Shown here: positions 1 to 6,216 of the stretch, piece by piece
How the letters are laid out: each line of letters begins with the position of its first letter
Position numbering within the stretch: position 1 is the first letter of the stretch
NCBI GenBank assembly: GCA_015062635.1
Contig: SUUF01000008.1
Coordinates: 1,517 to 16,350, forward strand
DNA from: Coriobacteriaceae bacterium
Lineage (GTDB): Bacteria; Actinomycetota; Coriobacteriia; Coriobacteriales; Eggerthellaceae
Reading direction: 5' to 3'
DNA: 14,834 bases
Notes under the pieces: generated by a model
The model's input: the letters and a program-made list of their open reading frames with translations, nothing else
What the model was told of the DNA's origin: nothing
The model's database searches: none
Program-made: the position numbers and the translations under genes

Positions 1-59
1 GCGCCGGGAATCCCGACGCGGCTTGCAATGCATGAAAGGGATCGCCCCTTCTTATGCTT
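1..59. other. Short sequence downstream of the first gene; weak hairpin
   Basis: No gene is visible here. On the minus strand this is the 3' flank of the small secreted protein gene. A 5-bp inverted repeat (AAGGG at 36-40, CCCTT at 46-50) lies about 10 bases past the stop, and a second short dyad (CGGGAATCCCG) is at 5-15. Neither has a good T tract, so a terminator is possible but not convincing. Confidence 0.3.
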
Positions 60-1142
60 TTACTTCACAACGACCTTCACCGTAACGGTTTTGGTTGTTG
101 CCGCCTTGTAGTTCGCTGTCCCCTTCACGCTGGCTTTCAGCTTTATCGTATACGTGCCCTTCTTGGCACCCTTCTTCACCACGACCTTGCCGGACTTCAG
201 GCTCAGAACCTTCTTCTTGTCCTTCTGGACAACCTTCCACGCAGCCTTGCCGAACTTCGTCTTCACCTTGGGCAAGGTAACCTTCAGCGTCTTCTTCTTC
301 AGCTTAACCGCCTTGAAGGCCTTCTTCACACTCTTCTTGGCGGCCTCCGCCGCATTGGACACCTTGGTTATCTTGAATGTAAGGGTCTTCGTGCCCTCGT
401 AGTATTTGCCTTTCAACGTCACCTTCGCAGTGGCGGTACCCACATTCGTGTTCTTGCTGTACGTAATGGAGTAGTTCTCGCTGGCCAACGGGCCATCCGC
501 GCTCGACACGGTGACCTCCGGCTTCTGTGCCTTTCCCGTGTACGCGAAGGATGTGGCCGCAAGCTTGCAGGTATCGACCCGAGGCCACGGCATCGCATAC
601 TCTTGCCTGTTGCAGAGCGCGCACTCGTTATAAGCGTAGCCGCCCTCCGTGAAGGAGGCCTTCTTTATAGCCAGGTTGTTGAAATCGTTGTACTTCCAGA
701 CATGGTGGTGAAGCCTCGCCGGATCGTTGCCGAAATCGCTTTCCCAGATGGCGTAGAACATTCCGTCGGCCTCAACCACACCCCAGTTGTACTCATCAAG
801 CCAGCCATCGCAGAAGATAGACTCGAACCTCAGGTCTCCCTCGTCGGTGTAGGAGCTTGCCGGGCGAGCAGCAATCGCGAACAGCACCTCGCCGTTAAGG
901 CTGTAGCTCCCACTCTCCTTGTCATAATCTAGCGTCGCGAGGTACCCTGCCCGAATGGATTCGGCCGCATCGCTCTTACCCGCAACGCAGTCAATAGACA
1001 CACTGCCATCGAGGCTTCCATTATCCACCGTCAACGTTACGTGCTCTTCCGCATATGCCGAAGATGCCGCCATGAGGAATACCACGAGCACCGCCAGCAT
1101 GGTTCCGGTAACGGCCAAAACCCTTGTCGCAATCCTTGCCAT
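60..1142 (-). CDS. Secreted protein with CxxC motif, Ig-like module and lysine-rich C-terminus
   Basis: Predicted exported protein of 360 residues; function unknown. A signal peptide covers about residues 1-31 (Arg near the start, a hydrophobic run, cleavage after AYA). Residues 32-170 form a Trp/Asp-rich region I do not recognise. A CxxC pair follows (C174, C177, with C192 nearby); similar Cys pairs precede beta modules in other bacterial surface proteins. Residues about 195-258 resemble the 'YTGKA..P.V.V...NYS..Y..N.N.GTA..T..GKGYY.GT' surface module. The last 101 residues contain 33 Lys and only two acidic residues. There is no LPxTG motif or C-terminal membrane anchor. Start choice: the Shine-Dalgarno GGAGG (1151-1155) is only 2 bases from an ATG at 1148 but 8 bases from the ATG at 1142, so 1142 is preferred. 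The gene follows the LRR protein gene by 13 bases and the SD overlaps that gene's stop, so cotranscription is very likely. Confidence 0.85.
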   Translation of the reverse strand: MARIATRVLAVTGTMLAVLVVFLMAASSAYAEEHVTLTVDNGSLDGSVSIDCVAGKSDAAESIRAGYLATLDYDKESGSYSLNGEVLFAIAARPASSYTDEGDLRFESIFCDGWLDEYNWGVVEADGMFYAIWESDFGNDPARLHHHVWKYNDFNNLAIKKASFTEGGYAYNECALCNRQEYAMPWPRVDTCKLAATSFAYTGKAQKPEVTVSSADGPLASENYSITYSKNTNVGTATAKVTLKGKYYEGTKTLTFKITKVSNAAEAAKKSVKKAFKAVKLKKKTLKVTLPKVKTKFGKAAWKVVQKDKKKVLSLKSGKVVVKKGAKKGTYTIKLKASVKGTANYKAATTKTVTVKVVVK

Positions 1143-1150
1143 CGCCATCG

Positions 1151-1155
1151 CCTCC
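1151..1155 (-). promoter_or_regulatory. Ribosome binding site that decides the start of the 60-1142 gene
   Basis: Read on the minus strand, the sequence is TAGGGAGGCG followed by two in-frame ATGs six bases apart. TAG is the stop of the upstream gene. GGAGG is too close to the first ATG (2 bases) and ideally spaced (8 bases) for the second. The overlap of stop codon and SD suggests translational coupling within the operon. Confidence 0.7.
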
Positions 1156-3273
1156 CTACTTCAGCTTGATCTTGAATATGACGGTCTTCGTACCGGGCTT
1201 GTAGTTGCCGTTGCCGGCAGCCTTCACCGTCACCTTCACCTTGTACGTGCCCTTCTTCAGGCCCTTCTTGATGGTTACCTTGCCCGTCGTCTTGTTGATG
1301 GAAATCTTCTTGTTGCCGGATTTCTTCGCGTAGGTCTTCGCGCCCTGGGCCCTGCTCACGGCGAGCACCTTGGACACCTTCAGGGCCGTTTTCTTCTTCG
1401 CTTTCGCGGTGGCGGTCTTACCCTTCACCGTCAGCGGATTGGGCGCCTTGGCTATGGTGAAGGTCTTGGAGATGCTGCCGGTGTAAGCGCCCTTGCCGGT
1501 TATCGTCACGGTGGCCTTGCCGGCCTTCGCATTGTTCTTGTACGACAGCGCGTAATCGGTTCCGAGCTTCAAGGTCGCACCGGCTACCTTCACGGTGGGG
1601 GTCTGCGTGAGCGCCTTGCCGGTAAATGTTTTGTTCGCGACGCCGATCACGGTTGCGGTCGCAATGCTTATGGGATCGGGGGTCGAATCAGGGGTTGGAT
1701 CGGGGGTTGGGTCGGGAGTTGTGCCCGACATGCGCGTGTAGGTACCCGCGGCAATGGTTTCCGCCTTGGCGCCAGAGGCGTCCGCATAGTAGTCGCCCGT
1801 GCTACCGACAATCGATGCGGCATCGAACGTCTGGGCGCTATTGTTCACGATTGTCGAAAAATACGAGCCTTCAAGCGGCGCGCCCTGCACGCTTTCGACG
1901 GTGTTGGGGATAACAAGCGTGCCGGTCAGATGCGTGCAACCGGTAAAGACGCCATCGCGAAGGGTCCGGATGGTGCTGGGAATGGTCACGTCACCGGTAA
2001 GTCCGGCGCAATCGTAGAACAGCCCCCGCTGCAACTGGTTGAGGTCTTCCCCATTCATGGCCATCCGCAAATCGAGACCCGTGAACGAAGAACACTTCGC
2101 GAAGGCATACTCGCCAAGCGTCGCCAGGGTGTCGGGAAGGGAAATACGACCCGTCAGATTCGGGCAATTGTAGAATGCCTTCGCGCCGATGCCCCGAAGC
2201 GTGTTGGCCGGGAATGCCAAGGAGCCGTTGAGACCCGTACAGCCCGAGAACGCCTCCTGCCCGATTTGGCTCAACGACGTTTCGGAAAAATCGAGGCCCC
2301 CGGTAAGGCCAGAACACTTGCTAAACGCGAAGTTGCCGATCGAGTTCAAATCGTGGGGGAACGTAATTGTCCCGTTAAGCCCCGTGCACTGGTAGAACGC
2401 GTACATATGAATCGAGCTGACCGATGGGCACTGTGCCAAATCGAGATCACCGGTAAAGCCCGAGCAATTCTGGAATGCATATGCCCCGATGCCCGTCAGG
2501 CCCGATGGTAGATTCAGTTGGCCATGCAGATGGTTGCAACCGGCAAACGCAGATTCCCCGATGAACGTCAGGCTTTCGGGTAAAACGAGCTCGCCATCAA
2601 AACCCGAGCATGTGTTAAACGCATGCTTGTAAACCGTGGCGACGCCACGGGGAATCTCGAGGTCCCCGGAAAGCCCCTTGCATCCGTAGAAGGTGTACTC
2701 ATTGATTGCGGACAATCCGGTCGGCAAGACTAGGGCACCCGTGAAGCCCTCACATTCGTAAAACGCGCCTTTCCCGATTACCGCAAGGGAATCCGGCAAG
2801 TCCAGGGTTCCGGAAAGACCCCGGCATTCGCTAAACGCATATTGCCCGATGGAGCTCAGGCTGTCTGGCAGGACAAGCCCACCATCGAGAGACGAACAGT
2901 TGTAGAAGGCAGACTCTCCTATCGACGCGGCCTTTGACAGGTCCAAGTCGCCGGTAAGGTTCCAGCAATTATTGAACGCGTAATCGCCGATTGCGACACC
3001 ATCGGCCTCGATGACGAGCGTTCCGTTAAAGCCAGATGCGCTCTGAAACGCTTCCGGCCCGATTGCCGTCACCCGTTGGCCATCAATTGTTGCAGGGATA
3101 ACCAAATCGCCCAAGTCTCCTTCGCCCTGGGCTTCATAACCGGTGATCACGACCCCGCCACTTGCGGTGTTCTGCTCGTACGTTAACGTGTACCCCGACG
3201 CAAACGCCGATGCCGCGAACACGCACGTCGTGAACACGAGCGTAGCCGCCATCGTCAAAAGCCGTTTCCGCAT
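1156..3273 (-). CDS. BspA-like leucine-rich-repeat surface protein
   Basis: Exported protein of 705 residues, probably an adhesin or ligand-binding surface protein. A signal peptide (MRKRLL, hydrophobic stretch, cleavage after AFA at residue 25) is followed from about residue 55 to 465 by about 16 LRR_5/BspA (TpLRR) units. Each reads roughly L.LP.SL..IG..AF..C..L.G, and AF..C is present in most. A Pro-Asp-Thr linker (TPDP repeats, about 518-534) leads to a beta module (FTGKAL..TPTV.V..NAKAGKATVTITGKG) and a lysine-rich final module ending in IKLK. No LPxTG motif is present. The frame runs upstream to 3405, but the ATG at 3273 is chosen because it begins a textbook signal peptide and has AAGGAG 6-7 bases upstream. 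It is divergent from the LuxR-type regulator at 3515 and is probably the first gene of a two-gene operon. The family is well known in gut and oral bacteria; the ligand is not readable from sequence. Confidence 0.92.
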   Translation of the reverse strand: MRKRLLTMAATLVFTTCVFAASAFASGYTLTYEQNTASGGVVITGYEAQGEGDLGDLVIPATIDGQRVTAIGPEAFQSASGFNGTLVIEADGVAIGDYAFNNCWNLTGDLDLSKAASIGESAFYNCSSLDGGLVLPDSLSSIGQYAFSECRGLSGTLDLPDSLAVIGKGAFYECEGFTGALVLPTGLSAINEYTFYGCKGLSGDLEIPRGVATVYKHAFNTCSGFDGELVLPESLTFIGESAFAGCNHLHGQLNLPSGLTGIGAYAFQNCSGFTGDLDLAQCPSVSSIHMYAFYQCTGLNGTITFPHDLNSIGNFAFSKCSGLTGGLDFSETSLSQIGQEAFSGCTGLNGSLAFPANTLRGIGAKAFYNCPNLTGRISLPDTLATLGEYAFAKCSSFTGLDLRMAMNGEDLNQLQRGLFYDCAGLTGDVTIPSTIRTLRDGVFTGCTHLTGTLVIPNTVESVQGAPLEGSYFSTIVNNSAQTFDAASIVGSTGDYYADASGAKAETIAAGTYTRMSGTTPDPTPDPTPDSTPDPISIATATVIGVANKTFTGKALTQTPTVKVAGATLKLGTDYALSYKNNAKAGKATVTITGKGAYTGSISKTFTIAKAPNPLTVKGKTATAKAKKKTALKVSKVLAVSRAQGAKTYAKKSGNKKISINKTTGKVTIKKGLKKGTYKVKVTVKAAGNGNYKPGTKTVIFKIKLK
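1672..1719 (-). repeat. Short in-frame repeat coding for a Pro-Asp-Thr linker
   Basis: Four degenerate 12-base units encode TPDP/TPDS repeats between the LRR array and the C-terminal modules. Pro/Thr/Asp-rich spacers of this kind are common in surface proteins, and their copy number often varies between strains. Confidence 0.75.
1885..3111 (-). repeat. BspA-type LRR array, about 16 units
   Basis: This stretch encodes repeated units of about 24 residues. Each has an IG..AF..C core followed by L.G.L.LP. I counted 16 AF (or TF/LF/VF) positions. The first lacks the Cys (AFQSAS) and the last units are degenerate (GLFYDC, GVFTGC), as is usual for capping units. The edges are approximate. Confidence 0.8.
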
Positions 3274-3361
3274 AGCCGGCTCCTTCCAACATGGCCGTGC
3301 CCCGCCAATCCGGGCATCAGCAGCCTGGAGGGCGGAAACTCCCCGCATCCATGTTCGCGTG

Positions 3362-3390
3362 CGCATACTGCAGCAACAAGGCTTGTTCAA
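3362..3390 (-). promoter_or_regulatory. Candidate promoter of the LRR surface-protein operon, overlapped by a dyad
   Basis: On the minus strand a TTGAAC box (3385-3390) is followed after 17 bases by TATGCG (3362-3367). The -35 box is good and the -10 box is weak. The inverted repeat AACAA-GGC-TTGTT at 3375-3387 fills most of the spacer, a typical place for an operator. This is a pattern match only. Confidence 0.3.
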
Positions 3391-3436
3391 GGCAGAAACG
3401 TGCAATAGGGGGTCTAGTTTTAGTTAAGGCGCCTCT

Positions 3437-3448
3437 TCACCTGGGGTT
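3437..3448 (+). promoter_or_regulatory. Recurring intergenic motif TCACCTGGGGTT, copy 1
   Basis: This 12-base sequence lies 66 bases upstream of the start of regulator 1. It recurs exactly at 5113-5124, and its first nine bases recur inverted at 7684-7692. All three copies are intergenic and next to the LuxR-type genes. It may be a regulator binding site. Confidence 0.3.
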
Positions 3449-3501
3449 ATCAAGACCGCAACGAAAGCGCTGCAAGGTATCGCGTCCGGTAAACTCTCTT
3501 T

Positions 3502-3507
3502 AGGAGG
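3502..3507 (+). promoter_or_regulatory. Strong Shine-Dalgarno fixing a GTG start for regulator 1
   Basis: A full AGGAGG lies 7 bases before the GTG at 3515. A second in-frame GTG at 3521 is 13 bases away and less likely. Confidence 0.75.
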
Positions 3508-3514
3508 AATCGAG

Positions 3515-5026
3515 GTGAAGGTGGCGGATAGGTCGGATTCATACCTGGGCAAGCGCCCCGAAATTGCGGGCATTGGCTTCACGCTGGCGCTCGTGTTCGC
3601 ATGCTTCACGTTAGCTTCCACGAGTTATCTTGCGTGGCTGTATCGATTGCTGGAATGCGCCCCCGGCGCGCCCATCGAGGCCATCACGATGGTAGGCGGC
3701 TATTCCTTCCAGGCGATTGGCATCGGCCTCGCCTGTGCCGCGATGCGCGTACGGCCGGATTTCGCGCGGCGTGTTCCGTTTATCACCGTCATCGCCATCC
3801 ACTTCGCATGTGCCGCGGCCACCATGCTCGCGGGTACATACGAAACCTTGCTTGCCTTGGGTTTTACGATGAACAACCTCTACGGCGTCATCTGCGCGTT
3901 TTACCTCAACCGGCTCGCGCGGTGGGTGCCTCGAAACCACCGCGGCCTTGCCTTTGGCGGAGGTTATGCATGCTCCGTCATAACCACCTGGGCGCTGTCG
4001 GTTGCGCAAGGCGGCAGCCCGCTCGGCACCACGGAATCGGTCGTCGTGTGCGCTGTGCTCTCGCTCGTCGCGATGGGACTAATCGCGGTTTCGCATAAGG
4101 CGCGCGCCATTGCCCCGCCTAACGACACATCCAATGGAAATAAGCCAGCAAAAGCATCCGCCGATTTCAGGCGAGAAAAAGCTGGCGCGGAAATGCAACC
4201 CTTCGCTAACGCCAATAGCCCCGCAGACAACAAACGCAAGCAGGACGGCAATACCGCGCGAACAGCCGCCGGCATCCTTTCGCTCGCCTGCATCACCGTG
4301 CTCCTGCTCAGCCTGGTGAAGAACGTGGGGTTCGGGTTCCCATCCACCGACCTCGTGGCAGGAATCAGCCTGGAGACATCGCGGCTCTTCTATGCAGCGG
4401 GACTGCTGATTGCAGGCTTCATCGCCGACGTGAACCGCAAGTATGCAGCGCTCTGCTGCATCGCCGCGCTCGTGTTCCCCTTCGGCTGCCTCGCTCTGGC
4501 AAACGAGCCCATACCGGGAACAATCCTATGGGCGGTCGACTACCTGTTCTACGGATTCTTCTCGGTATATCGCGTGGTGCTGTTCTGCGATATCGCAGAG
4601 GACTTGGGGCGCGAACACATCGCAGGCTTCGGCCTGCTCTTTGGCCGTATCGGCGATGCCCTGGGCACGGCGCTCTGGCTCGCGCTCAGCTCGAGCATCG
4701 TAGCCCTGGTGGCGGTGGCTGCCGTGCTATTCGCCGCTACGATCTTCGCGTTCTACCACCTGTTCCTACGGCTTTATCCCGCCTTGCCCGCGCCCTCGAA
4801 GAGCGACCAGGAGCGCTTCGAGAACTTCACTGCTGCATACGGCATATCCGTTCGCGAACGCGAGGTGCTGAGGCTCTTGCTTGCCGAGCGGACGAACGCC
4901 GAGATAGCTGCCGAGCTCTTCGTGACCGAGGGCACCGTGAAATACCATGTGCACAACCTGTTCAAGAAGACCGGCTGTACCAGCCGCCGCGAGCTCATCA
5001 CTAAGTTTGCCGAGGAAACGCGTTAG
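3515..5026 (+). CDS. Membrane-bound LuxR-family transcriptional regulator (regulator 1)
   Basis: Predicted one-component regulator of 503 residues that senses through a membrane domain and binds DNA through a C-terminal LuxR helix-turn-helix. Residues about 18-430 hold two blocks of hydrophobic helices, roughly a dozen in all as in MFS-type folds. A hydrophilic loop (about 197-245, rich in Lys/Asn/Ala) separates the blocks. Residues about 444-500 are the HTH: SVREREVLRLL, TNAEIAAELFVTEGTVKYHV and SRREL match the GerE/LuxR signature. No phosphoacceptor or autoinducer-binding domain is present. In Eggerthella lenta, regulators of this architecture commonly sit beside the genes they control and some respond to small molecules. 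Here the gene is divergent from the LRR operon (likely target, inferred). It is a close paralogue of the regulator at 6217. The ligand is unknown. Confidence 0.93.
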   Translation: MKVADRSDSYLGKRPEIAGIGFTLALVFACFTLASTSYLAWLYRLLECAPGAPIEAITMVGGYSFQAIGIGLACAAMRVRPDFARRVPFITVIAIHFACAAATMLAGTYETLLALGFTMNNLYGVICAFYLNRLARWVPRNHRGLAFGGGYACSVITTWALSVAQGGSPLGTTESVVVCAVLSLVAMGLIAVSHKARAIAPPNDTSNGNKPAKASADFRREKAGAEMQPFANANSPADNKRKQDGNTARTAAGILSLACITVLLLSLVKNVGFGFPSTDLVAGISLETSRLFYAAGLLIAGFIADVNRKYAALCCIAALVFPFGCLALANEPIPGTILWAVDYLFYGFFSVYRVVLFCDIAEDLGREHIAGFGLLFGRIGDALGTALWLALSSSIVALVAVAAVLFAATIFAFYHLFLRLYPALPAPSKSDQERFENFTAAYGISVREREVLRLLLAERTNAEIAAELFVTEGTVKYHVHNLFKKTGCTSRRELITKFAEETR

Positions 5027-5084
5027 GAAACCGCCTTCGGGAAACGCACCTCAAGCCGGCCCGGGAACGCGTACCGGTCGTTTT

Positions 5085-5151
5085 TACCGACCATGGAGAC
5101 TTCGGGAATCCGTCACCTGGGGTTTCTTTCGCGCAAACCCCATGGTCGGTA
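5085..5151. repeat. Nested inverted-repeat element, 12-bp perfect outer arms
   Basis: TACCGACCATGG at 5085-5096 is exactly complementary to CCATGGTCGGTA at 5140-5151. Inside it, TGGGGTTT (5118-5125) pairs with AAACCCCA (5135-5142), overlapping the outer right arm by three bases. A smaller hairpin, GGTCG-N7-CGACC (5076-5092), overlaps the left arm. The element lies between regulator 1 and a convergent small ORF, so a two-way terminator or processing site is one reading. A small repeat element of the REP/MITE kind is another. It also contains copy 2 of TCACCTGGGGTT (5113-5124). Confidence 0.65.
5113..5124 (+). promoter_or_regulatory. Recurring intergenic motif TCACCTGGGGTT, copy 2
   Basis: Exact 12-base match to the copy at 3437-3448. 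It falls inside the inverted-repeat element, where its GGGGTT forms part of the inner stem, so its sharing could reflect structure rather than protein binding. Confidence 0.3.
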
Positions 5152-5154
5152 ATT

Positions 5155-5253
5155 TCATCTTTTGATGCACGGAATGAGGCAGATACCGCAGATTCTGGCC
5201 CCCATGACCACGGTCTTCTCGAGGCCGAGCAGGAAACGTAGTATCTTGATCAT
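5155..5253 (-). CDS. Candidate small protein, 32 residues, CxxCxxxC motif
   Basis: This short minus-strand frame begins MIKILRFLLGLEKTVV and ends CGICLIPCIKR. It is hydrophobic with a positive net charge (four Lys and Arg before residue 21, KR at the end, one Glu). Its three Cys form CxxCxxxC (C22, C25, C29). A GAGAAAGG sequence lies 10 bases before the ATG. Twenty-four of 32 codons end in G or C, with an unbroken run from codon 7 to codon 19, matching real genes in the window better than spacer DNA. An in-frame TAG sits 15 codons upstream of the ATG. It converges on regulator 1. I do not recognise the family. It could be a small membrane-associated peptide, a signal peptide for the neighbouring sensors, or a chance frame. 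Confidence 0.45.
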   Translation of the reverse strand: MIKILRFLLGLEKTVVMGARICGICLIPCIKR

Positions 5254-5316
5254 TGCGTTATAGCCTTTCTCGTAGGCTTCTTTTTGGCGATTGAAATCCT
5301 ACCTGTCTGACGCGCT

Positions 5317-5344
5317 GACGGCCCCTTCCGGGGCCGTCTTCTTG
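5317..5344 (+). terminator. Probable rho-independent terminator
   Basis: A perfect 9-bp GC-rich stem (GACGGCCCC at 5317-5325, GGGGCCGTC at 5330-5338) with a TTCC loop is followed by TTCTTG. The short T tract gives plus-strand orientation. It would end transcripts reading through from regulator 1, leaving a 3' region of about 290 bases, and would insulate the lipoprotein operon. Confidence 0.6.
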
Positions 5345-5360
5345 CAAACACCCTATTTGC
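5344..5360. promoter_or_regulatory. Dyad GCAAA-N7-TTTGC upstream of the lipoprotein operon
   Basis: A 5+7+5 perfect inverted repeat lies just after the terminator and 129 bases before the lipoprotein start. Its size fits a helix-turn-helix dimer site, but nothing beyond symmetry supports this. Confidence 0.25.
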
Positions 5361-5434
5361 CTGCCGTCATCTGCGCAATTGCTGAAAACCTACCCACACA
5401 TTCTCCCGAAGAGCCCCTAAAATGGAGGCAGCTC

Positions 5435-5455
5435 ATGCGCGCCTCGCGCGGGTAG
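5435..5455 (+). other. Possible six-codon leader ORF (MRASRG)
   Basis: A perfectly spaced GGAGG (5424-5428, 6 bases) precedes an ATG that encodes MRASRG and a stop, 33 bases before the lipoprotein start. If TAAAAT at 5418-5423 is the -10 box, the GGAGG would not be transcribed, so the two readings exclude each other. Confidence 0.2.
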
Positions 5456-5488
5456 CCATAGCAGCATAATGGGAAAGGGCGGCAAAAC

Positions 5489-6205
5489 ATGAACGCAGCA
5501 AACCCCATCCGGAATGCAGGCAAGGCCAAAGAGGGCAGAATCGCCCTCGCGATAGCACTCGCGCTGGCACTCGGCATCCTCCCGCTCGCGGCATGCTCCA
5601 ACTCGAGCCAGCCGGCGGCAAGCGACTCGGCTTCAAGTGCTGCCGAACAGGCCGCCGAAACCCCCGCCGCCATCGACACCTCGAGCTGGAAAACGCTCGG
5701 CGACGCGCTCGCCATCGCGACGTCGTCGCCAAACGCAGGCTGGGACGAGGAGTACTACGTCTGCGATTTCGAGGCGGGCGAATCGGTTATCTACGCTGTC
5801 GCGAAGATGCAGCCCGGCGTCTCGGAAAAGCTCATGGAGCTCGACTTCAGCGACAAGGACTACGACAAGAAGCTCGTCGAGGCGATCGGCGGCATGGAAC
5901 TCGTGAGTGCCGAGGACATCACGAGCCACCGCATGGACCAGGCGACGCTCGATGGGTTCGTGGGCAAGACCGGTCAGGAGCTGTTTGACGACGGCTTCGC
6001 GTTCAGCAGCTACTACTTCTATGGCGGCGAGGAAACCGGCGCCACGCTGAACCGGGATTACTTCGCCTACACCGTGACCTTCGACACGAGCATCACCGAA
6101 AAAGACACCGAAGACGAGGGCGCTTCCCTGAAAGACGCCAAGGTGACCGCGATTGAATGCGAGGGAACGGCAGCTTCCCTGCTCGACCCTGAATCCGTGA
6201 AATAG
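5489..6205 (+). CDS. Predicted lipoprotein of unknown function
   Basis: Protein of 238 residues with a type II signal sequence: a long basic N-region, a hydrophobic run (about 18-32) and the lipobox LAAC with the lipidated Cys at residue 36. A Ser/Ala/Glu-rich tether (about 37-60) leads to an acidic globular domain (about 61-238) with motifs such as WDEEYYVCDFEAGESVIYAV and SSYYFYGGEETGATLNRDYFAYTV. I do not recognise the domain. One further Cys is in YYVCDF and one near the C-terminus (IECEG). The start ATG has a loose purine-rich SD (GGGAAAGGGCGG). The stop is 11 bases before regulator 2, so the two genes are almost certainly cotranscribed. Because the LuxR-type partner senses through the membrane, an outward-facing lipoprotein made with it could bind or present its signal; that is inference. 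Confidence 0.85.
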   Translation: MNAANPIRNAGKAKEGRIALAIALALALGILPLAACSNSSQPAASDSASSAAEQAAETPAAIDTSSWKTLGDALAIATSSPNAGWDEEYYVCDFEAGESVIYAVAKMQPGVSEKLMELDFSDKDYDKKLVEAIGGMELVSAEDITSHRMDQATLDGFVGKTGQELFDDGFAFSSYYFYGGEETGATLNRDYFAYTVTFDTSITEKDTEDEGASLKDAKVTAIECEGTAASLLDPESVK

Positions 6206-6216
6206 CTTAGGGCGAC

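Larger units (their letters stand above)
3274..3514. other. Divergent promoter region between LRR operon and regulator 1
   Basis: This non-coding stretch of 241 bases must hold the promoters of both flanking units. It contains a minus-strand promoter candidate (3362-3390), a 13-base dyad AACAAGGCTTGTT (3375-3387), the motif TCACCTGGGGTT (3437-3448) also found behind regulator 1, and a strong SD for regulator 1. The in-frame codons 3274-3405 read on the minus strand look non-coding in composition and precede a clear signal peptide. Confidence 0.6.
5027..5488. other. 462-base region between regulator 1 and the lipoprotein operon
   Basis: No large gene is present. In order it holds a nested inverted-repeat element (5085-5151), a candidate 32-codon minus-strand gene (5155-5253), a strong GC hairpin (5317-5338), a dyad GCAAA-N7-TTTGC (5344-5360), a perfect 8-base palindrome GCAATTGC (5375-5382), and a leader with a possible -10 box TAAAAT (5418-5423) and a tiny ORF (5435-5455). 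Confidence 0.6.

Noticed and set aside
955..2511. Plus-strand open frame of 518 codons opposite the LRR protein gene
   Set aside because: It is antisense to a clear repeat protein with signal peptide, RBS and LRR periodicity. Its translation is Arg/Gly-rich without domain character, typical of a GC-rich shadow frame.
3274..3405. Forty-four-codon N-terminal extension of the LRR protein
   Set aside because: The extension would bury the signal peptide, lacks a good RBS at its ATG, and overlaps the probable promoter. The ATG at 3273 has AAGGAG at proper distance.
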